Of a stretch of 10,396 bases of DNA, positions 6,187-10,396 are shown in pieces (within the stretch, counting starts at the first letter, position 1; each line of letters opens with the position of its first letter). The DNA is from Spirochaetota bacterium (GTDB lineage Bacteria > Spirochaetota > UBA4802 > UBA5550), in the NCBI GenBank assembly GCA_022704585.1, contig JAKJGD010000033.1, forward strand, positions 1 through 10,396. Reading direction: 5' to 3'. Below the pieces are notes generated by a model. That model saw only the letters and a program-made list of their open reading frames with translations. It had not been told where the DNA came from and searched no databases. Made by a program: the position numbers and the translations under genes.

Positions 6187-7594
6187 TCATTGCAACAATA
6201 ATCTACGTATCGCGTCATTCCAGAGCTGGACCTGATGGTCGCGCTCCGATTTACTCATCCCCGGTTTGTACGAGGACGCTATCCTGTTCGTTTTTGCGAT
6301 CTCGCCGATGGAGCCGAACACGCCCCCCGTGATGCCGGCAAGATAGGCGGCCCCCAGGGCCGTGGACTCGGTGATCTCCGGCAGGAGGACCGGTATGTTG
6401 AGGATGTCCGACTGGAACTGCATGAGGAAGGCGTTCTTTGTGGCACCGCCGTCCACGCGAAGCTCCGGCACCTTCATCCCCGTGTCCTCCTGCATCGCCT
6501 CTACCAGGTCGCGCGACTGGAGCGCGATCGATTTAAGCGCCGCCATGACGATGTCCTCGCGGGTCGTGTCCCTTGTCAGGCCGAACATTGCGCCCCGCGC
6601 GTCCATGTTCCAGTGGGGGGCGCCCAGCCCGACGAAGGCAGGCACCAGGACCACCTGGCTCTCCTTGGCGACGGAGCGCGCCATTTTTTCCGACTCGGCA
6701 CTGTTTTCGAAAAATTTCAGGTAGTCCCTGAGCCACTGCACGACCGCACCGCCGATGAAGACCGAGCCCTCGAGCGCATACACCGGGTGGCCGAAGGTGT
6801 CGCAGGCAAGGGTGGTGAGAAGACCGTTCCGGGAGATGATGAAATTCTCGCCGTTGTTCATCAGCATGAAACAGCCGGATGACGATGCCGTCCGGCAGAC
6901 CGGGCGCGCCTTTCGTGACCCCGAATTTCGAAGCGGACGCCTTGACCTCGGGAAGCACCTTCGTGGGTACCGACAGGATCTCCAGGAGCTTCCCGGACCA
7001 GTTCTTTTCCTTTATGTCGAACATCAGGGTGCGGGAGGCATTGGTATAGTCCGTGGCGTGCGATACGCCGCCGGTAAGATTCCATAATATCCAGGTGTCG
7101 ATGGTGCCGAAGAGTAGCTTGCCGCTCTCGGCCTGAGTGCGCGCACCCTGCACGTTGTCCAGGAGCCACTTGACCTTGGTGCCGGAAAAATACGCGTCGA
7201 TCACCAGGCCCGTAGTCTCGCGGAAAAGCTGTTCGTGGCCCGCCTGCTTGAGTTGGTTGCAGATGTCCGTGGTCCTGCGGCATTGCCATACGATCGCGTT
7301 GTAAATGGGCTTGCCGGTGTCGCGGTCCCACAGGAGCGAGGTTTCGCGCTGGTTGGTGATCCCGATCGCGATTGCGTCGGAGGGTGAGAGCCCTCCGTCC
7401 TTGATCGCCCGTGGAATAAGCGCGCTTACCGAGTCCCATATTTCAACGGCGTCATGCTCTACCCACCCGGGTTTCGGGAAATGCTGCGTGAACTCGCGGT
7501 ATGCGCTGGAAACGGGCAATCCCTTCTCGTCGAAACAATATACCCTGTTGCCGGTCGTTCCCAGGTCTATGGCAATTATGAAGCGTTTTCCCAT
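6187..7594 (-). pseudogene. glpK: Glycerol kinase, broken by an internal out-of-frame deletion
   Basis: Glycerol kinase phosphorylates glycerol to glycerol-3-phosphate (FGGY sugar kinase family). The first frame runs from ATG 7594 (ribosome site AGGGG, 6 nt away) through normal GlpK sequence: DLGTTGNR (10-17), GITNQRET (78-85), WQCRRT (103-108), KGAPGLPDGIVI (228-239). It then turns to nonsense. GlpK sequence resumes one frame over at base 6876 with GCFMLMNNGE and continues to the normal end (HWNMDARG, ELRVDGGATKNAFLMQFQSD). By comparison with E. coli GlpK, the missing part is the 28-residue block that includes GDQQAALFG and KNTYGT. That corresponds to a net loss of 83 nt at about 6876-6880. 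The block holds the catalytic base (Asp245 in E. coli), so neither a ribosomal frameshift nor readthrough would restore activity. The parts total 468 aa; with the block the length would be a normal 496. Everything else looks well kept, so the lesion is recent or an assembly fault. Confidence 0.85.
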
Positions 7595-7694
7595 CGAAAG
7601 CCCCTGCGATGCGTTTTAGTTTGACAGTTGGCCTGCCGGTTATGCCCGTTCCTGTGTCCGGTCTCGGAACCGGCCGAGTCAGGGCGAGTGTTCG

Positions 7695-7724
7695 ATACTA
7701 CCCGTTTTTAAAGATGAGTGTCAA
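7695..7724 (-). promoter_or_regulatory. Sigma-70-like promoter candidate for glpK
   Basis: On the minus strand, a perfect -35 TTGACA (7724-7719) is followed after 18 nt by TAGTAT (7700-7695, 4 of 6 to TATAAT). An AT-rich stretch sits just upstream, like an UP element. It would give a leader of roughly 95 nt before glpK ATG 7594. Confidence 0.55.
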
Positions 7725-7806
7725 TTAAAAATTAATCCATACGGGTGAAACCTATGAAAATTTATATATACGGGTGCGCCGGAGCGGCGTGGGCGGGCTT
7801 TTTACC

Positions 7807-7835
7807 TTGCCCGGAGGCCGGTTCATGTCGATAAT
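7807..7835 (+). promoter_or_regulatory. Sigma-70-like promoter candidate for the glycan operon
   Basis: TTGCCC (7807-7812, 4 of 6 to TTGACA), a 17-nt spacer, then GATAAT (7830-7835, 5 of 6 to TATAAT). It would start transcription near 7842, about 54 nt before ATG 7896. Confidence 0.45.
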
Positions 7836-7895
7836 ACAAGTGTCCGCGGGTGTCGCGGTATCTCCCGACCGGGGCTTGTGAACGGGTAACATTTC

Positions 7896-8927
7896 ATGCT
7901 GGAATCCATCTTACAAACAGGGCGGCGCGCATTATACGTCGCAGAAATCGGGCTTAACCATAACGGCGATTTAAACACCGCCCGGGCCATGATAGAAGCC
8001 GCGGCCCGTGCAGGGGCCGATGCGGTAAAGTTCCAGACGTTCGTGCCCGAGCTCATGAGTTCGGTGTATACATCGGACCTCATGGAAACCGGCGCCGAGC
8101 GGAAACCGGACAGGGGCCTGATAGACTTTTTCAGGCGGTTTGTCCTTACCCGGGACCAGTACCGGGAGCTTAAAGCTGCGGCCGAGGGTCTCGGCGTGCT
8201 TTTTTTCTCCTCGGTGTTCGACCTGGATTCGCTGGAACTGCTGGAGGGGCTGGGGACCGCGCTCTACAAGCTTGCCTCATCCGAGGTTACCAATCACCCC
8301 CTCATAGAGGCGGTCGCGGGAACGGGCAAGCCGGCTATCCTGTCCACCGGGATAGCGACGGAGGAGGAGATAGGGATGGCGGTGGACCTATTCCGGCGGA
8401 AGAGCGGGTCCGAGCTTGTGCTGATGCACTGCGTATCGCTCTACCCGGCCCGGCCCGAGCAGGCGAACCTTGCCAGGATCCCGGCCCTCTCTGGCCGCTT
8501 TGGACTTCCGGTAGGGTTCTCCGATCACCTGCGCGAGCACACCGCACCGATGCTGGCGGCGGCCCTGGGGGCGCGGATTTTCGAAAGGCATTTTACTATT
8601 GACAGATTTCACGATTGCCCGGATAAAGATATCTCGTGCACGCCGGAGGAGTTTGCCGCGATGATACAGGAGGTCGAGGAGGCCGCCGCCATGATCGGTG
8701 ACGGTACCATCTCGTACGGCGAAGCCGAGGCCGGTACGGCCCGGGGGGCGCGAAGAAGCCTGTTCGCCCGCCGGCATATTCCGCGCGGCGCGATCATCGG
8801 GGAGGACGATCTGGTGTCACTCCGGCCCGGCGTCGGGATTCCCGTATATGAGCGGGACCGGGTTATCGGGAAGCGGAGCAGGGTCGATATACCTGTTGAA
8901 TATCTGATCAGAAAAGAATATATTTAA
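7896..8927 (+). CDS. NeuB-family nonulosonic (sialic-type) acid synthase
   Basis: Condenses phosphoenolpyruvate with an N-acyl hexosamine to make a nine-carbon sialic-type acid for surface glycans; cytoplasmic. The 343-aa protein has the TIM barrel first: AEIGLNHNGD (16-25), KFQTF (45-49), FFSSVFD (103-109), LASSEVTNHPLIEA (126-139) and GFSDH (207-211). The two metal-binding histidines of NeuB correspond to His211 (GFSDH) and His232 (FERHFT), with the same 21-residue spacing. Residues about 284-341 form the SAF (antifreeze-like) domain typical of full-length NeuB. The segment after the second His reads DCPDKDIS instead of the usual GPDxxxS, so the product (sialic, legionaminic, pseudaminic or another acid) cannot be named. 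ATG 7896 is the first possible start, as an in-frame TAA lies at 7887; the ribosome site is weak. The next gene follows after 18 nt. No CMP-transferase or epimerase partner is in the window. Confidence 0.88.
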   Translation: MLESILQTGRRALYVAEIGLNHNGDLNTARAMIEAAARAGADAVKFQTFVPELMSSVYTSDLMETGAERKPDRGLIDFFRRFVLTRDQYRELKAAAEGLGVLFFSSVFDLDSLELLEGLGTALYKLASSEVTNHPLIEAVAGTGKPAILSTGIATEEEIGMAVDLFRRKSGSELVLMHCVSLYPARPEQANLARIPALSGRFGLPVGFSDHLREHTAPMLAAALGARIFERHFTIDRFHDCPDKDISCTPEEFAAMIQEVEEAAAMIGDGTISYGEAEAGTARGARRSLFARRHIPRGAIIGEDDLVSLRPGVGIPVYERDRVIGKRSRVDIPVEYLIRKEYI

Positions 8928-8945
8928 TTTGCCGGGAGTGTATAC

Positions 8946-9503
8946 ATGAAGATCAGGGGACTGCTGTGCGCCTGCCTCTGCCTGTTCACCATGCGGTGCG
9001 CCACATACTATCATATATTCAGCGGCGAGAAGAGCACGTACTTCACCGAGAAGGAGACTTCGCTGCTGGAAAAAACGACCCGGTCGATCGAGTTCGATTA
9101 CGGGTACGACCAGGGGATGGGACTGGACTACGTGTTTCCCGTGACCCGCGGTTATTCAACCTTCAAGGAGGGAGACAGGGAGCTGTCCCGCGCCCTTGAA
9201 GACATAGACAACAAGACACTTATCGCTTACTATGAGAAAATCTACCGGCTCAAGAAGCTGACCGAAATGAAGATGGAGCAGTACCGCGAGGACGGCAACT
9301 GGAAAAACTACACGTATCTGGAGAAGTACCTGAAGCCCCCGCTCGAGCATTACACCGGGACCCTGGAGAGGCAGGCCGTCAGGAGGGACCGCGCTTATTC
9401 TGCCGATATTGAAAAAAGAAAGAAAGCCATAGACGAAAATGTCCGATTTGAGAAGAGAAAGCTTGAATTCGAGGCAATGTGGAAAAATGACTATAATTCC
9501 TAA
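8946..9503 (+). CDS. Putative small lipoprotein, 185 aa, unknown function
   Basis: I do not recognise a family. It has a hydrophobic Cys-rich leader (MKIRGLLCACLCLFTMRC) typical of an exported protein. Cys18 is the likely lipidation site, although Met-Arg before it is a poor lipobox; without lipidation it would simply be secreted or periplasmic. Residues 20-90 are aromatic- and glycine-containing (YYHIFSGEK, FDYGYDQGMGLDYVFP). Residues 90-185 are strongly charged, Lys/Glu/Arg-rich helix, probably coiled coil. A good ribosome site (GGGAG, 8934-8938, 7 nt away) supports the ATG. It sits 18 nt after the NeuB-family gene, and its 3' end overlaps the deacetylase gene by 17 nt, so the three are very probably one operon acting on the cell surface. 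Confidence 0.75.
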   Translation: MKIRGLLCACLCLFTMRCATYYHIFSGEKSTYFTEKETSLLEKTTRSIEFDYGYDQGMGLDYVFPVTRGYSTFKEGDRELSRALEDIDNKTLIAYYEKIYRLKKLTEMKMEQYREDGNWKNYTYLEKYLKPPLEHYTGTLERQAVRRDRAYSADIEKRKKAIDENVRFEKRKLEFEAMWKNDYNS

Positions 9504-10396
9504 CGGGGCGGAAGGGGCGCCGGCGCGGCGGCGCAATCCGGTCATGTGCGCCCTGGCGCTGGCGGCGCTCGTTGCAGCCTTCGCCGCTGCCGCGGCGCCG
9601 GCGATTGCCGCCCGGGCTTCCGTCAGCGTGCTCTGCTACCACACGTTCCTCGACAAAAAGAAGATGGACCCGTATTGCTTCACCGTGGGGGAGCTTTCTT
9701 CCCATATAGCGCAGCTCAAGAAGCAGGGGTTCCGGTTCGTTTCTATCGGCGACGTTGTCAGCGGCCGGATCACGGGTACGAATAACGTGCTGGTAACAAT
9801 CGACGACGGCAACAGGAGCGTATACGAGGCCTTCCAGAAGGTCTTCAAGCCCAACGGTATCCGCCCCCTCCTCGGGATATATCCCAACATCATAGACAAG
9901 AAGAAATACGCGCTTACCTGGGACCAGCTCTCCTATCTCGCGAACAACGGGTGCGATATCGCGGCCCACGGGTACTTCCATGAGAAGATCAACCAGGAGC
10001 TCAAGGACAAGAGGCCGGCCGTGTTTAACATGGAAATCTTCAAATCCAAGCAGGTCCTTGAAGAAAAGCTGAACCGCAGGATAACGGTATTCCTCTATCC
10101 ATTCGGCCTCAAGACCGAAGCCGGCATGGCTGCGCTCAAGGAGGCGGGGTACCGTTACGCCTTTACCATCAAGCGCGGCAAAATTGACCTCCCTGTGGTA
10201 ACCGGCGGAGACCGCCCCTTCGAGCTCCCGCGCTACATGGTCACCCGGACCACATGGAATATCTGCCTCAACAGGCTCATGAAGAATGCCGGCATGAAGG
10301 GCGAAACGGCGGTGGCGGCGGCCGATGGCGGACCTGACCGCTCTCCGCTGTCTGCCGTGAACTCGTACCCGCTCCTGAAGGATATCGATCCGATCA
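9487..10396 (+). CDS. Secreted NodB-type polysaccharide deacetylase, 3' end outside window
   Basis: Removes acetyl groups from N-acetylated sugars of a surface or wall polysaccharide (carbohydrate esterase family 4). The frame stays open to the window end; 303 codons are visible. The N-terminus has a basic stretch (ARRRN, 13-17) and an alanine-rich hydrophobic segment ending at PAIAARA (38-44), a signal peptide for export. NodB motifs are in order: VLCYHTF (48-54), metal-site TIDDG (104-108), HGYFH (161-165, the two metal histidines) and YPFG (204-207), then KEAGYRYAFTI (218-228). The catalytic Asp-His-His set is complete. I start at ATG 9487, which overlaps the lipoprotein gene by 17 nt and suggests translational coupling; ATG 9544 would also leave a signal peptide but drops the basic N-region. 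The C-terminal part (from about residue 265) looks like a linker after the NodB domain. Confidence 0.87.
   Translation, partial: MTIIPNGAEGAPARRRNPVMCALALAALVAAFAAAAAPAIAARASVSVLCYHTFLDKKKMDPYCFTVGELSSHIAQLKKQGFRFVSIGDVVSGRITGTNNVLVTIDDGNRSVYEAFQKVFKPNGIRPLLGIYPNIIDKKKYALTWDQLSYLANNGCDIAAHGYFHEKINQELKDKRPAVFNMEIFKSKQVLEEKLNRRITVFLYPFGLKTEAGMAALKEAGYRYAFTIKRGKIDLPVVTGGDRPFELPRYMVTRTTWNICLNRLMKNAGMKGETAVAAADGGPDRSPLSAVNSYPLLKDIDPI

Larger units (their letters stand above)
7595..7895. other. Divergent control region between glpK and the NeuB-family gene
   Basis: 301 nt without a gene. An AT-rich core (about 7700-7770) is flanked by GC-rich leaders. It holds a promoter candidate for each direction (listed separately), the glpK ribosome site CCCCT (7601-7605, plus-strand reading) and a small hairpin in the glpK leader (CCGGT/ACCGG, about 7655-7670). 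No operator palindrome or riboswitch could be recognised. Confidence 0.6.

Noticed and set aside
6533..6876. Tail of the first glpK frame as a genuine alternative C-terminus
   Set aside because: The residues are Arg/His/Gly-rich frameshift nonsense, while true GlpK sequence continues in the neighbouring frame over the same bases.
6861..7439. 192-codon minus-strand frame overlapping glpK
   Set aside because: It overlaps the recognised GlpK frame and its Arg/His-rich translation has the look of an out-of-frame shadow.
1..10396. CRISPR array, tRNA, rRNA or complete mobile element
   Set aside because: No regularly spaced direct repeats, no tRNA- or rRNA-like sequence, and no transposase or integrase frame was found.

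Overview
This window looks like chromosomal DNA of a free-living, GC-rich flagellated bacterium, most likely a spirochaete (Spirochaetota). The evidence is the style of the FliD C-terminus, putative lipoproteins with loose lipoboxes, a eukaryote-like (type II) branched-chain aminotransferase, and intergenic palindromic repeats of the kind seen in spirochaete and deltaproteobacterial genomes. The lineage is inferred from protein style only; there is no rRNA here to confirm it.

Layout. (1) 3-2025, plus strand: the 3' part of fliD (flagellar filament cap), then a GTG-started 333-aa protein of unknown function in the same operon. (2) 2026-2220: intergenic region holding a 79-bp palindromic repeat. 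(3) 2221-4777, plus strand: two amino-acid biosynthesis genes, argH and ilvE. (4) 4778-5061: convergent intergenic region with a hairpin and a second, different inverted-repeat element of 133 bp. (5) 5062-7594, minus strand, transcribed glpK -> 64-aa protein -> SGNH lipoprotein. glpK is broken by an internal out-of-frame deletion. The 64-aa protein is two tandem copies of the MshEN (PilB/GspE N-terminal, c-di-GMP-binding type) motif standing alone. A strong UUCG-tetraloop hairpin separates it from the SGNH hydrolase lipoprotein. (6) 7595-7895: divergent control region with one good sigma-70-like promoter candidate facing each way. (7) 7896-10396, plus strand: a tight three-gene unit encoding a NeuB-family nonulosonic acid synthase, a small putative lipoprotein, and a secreted NodB-type polysaccharide deacetylase that runs off the window.

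The genes fall into motility (fliD and partner), amino-acid synthesis (argH, ilvE), glycerol use (decayed glpK) and cell-surface or glycan functions (SGNH lipoprotein, NeuB-type synthase, lipoprotein, deacetylase). No complete new defence or mobile system is visible. The items most worth a second look are the stand-alone MshEN-like protein, the glpK deletion that removes the catalytic aspartate, the uncharacterised FliD-linked protein, and the two palindromic repeat families.
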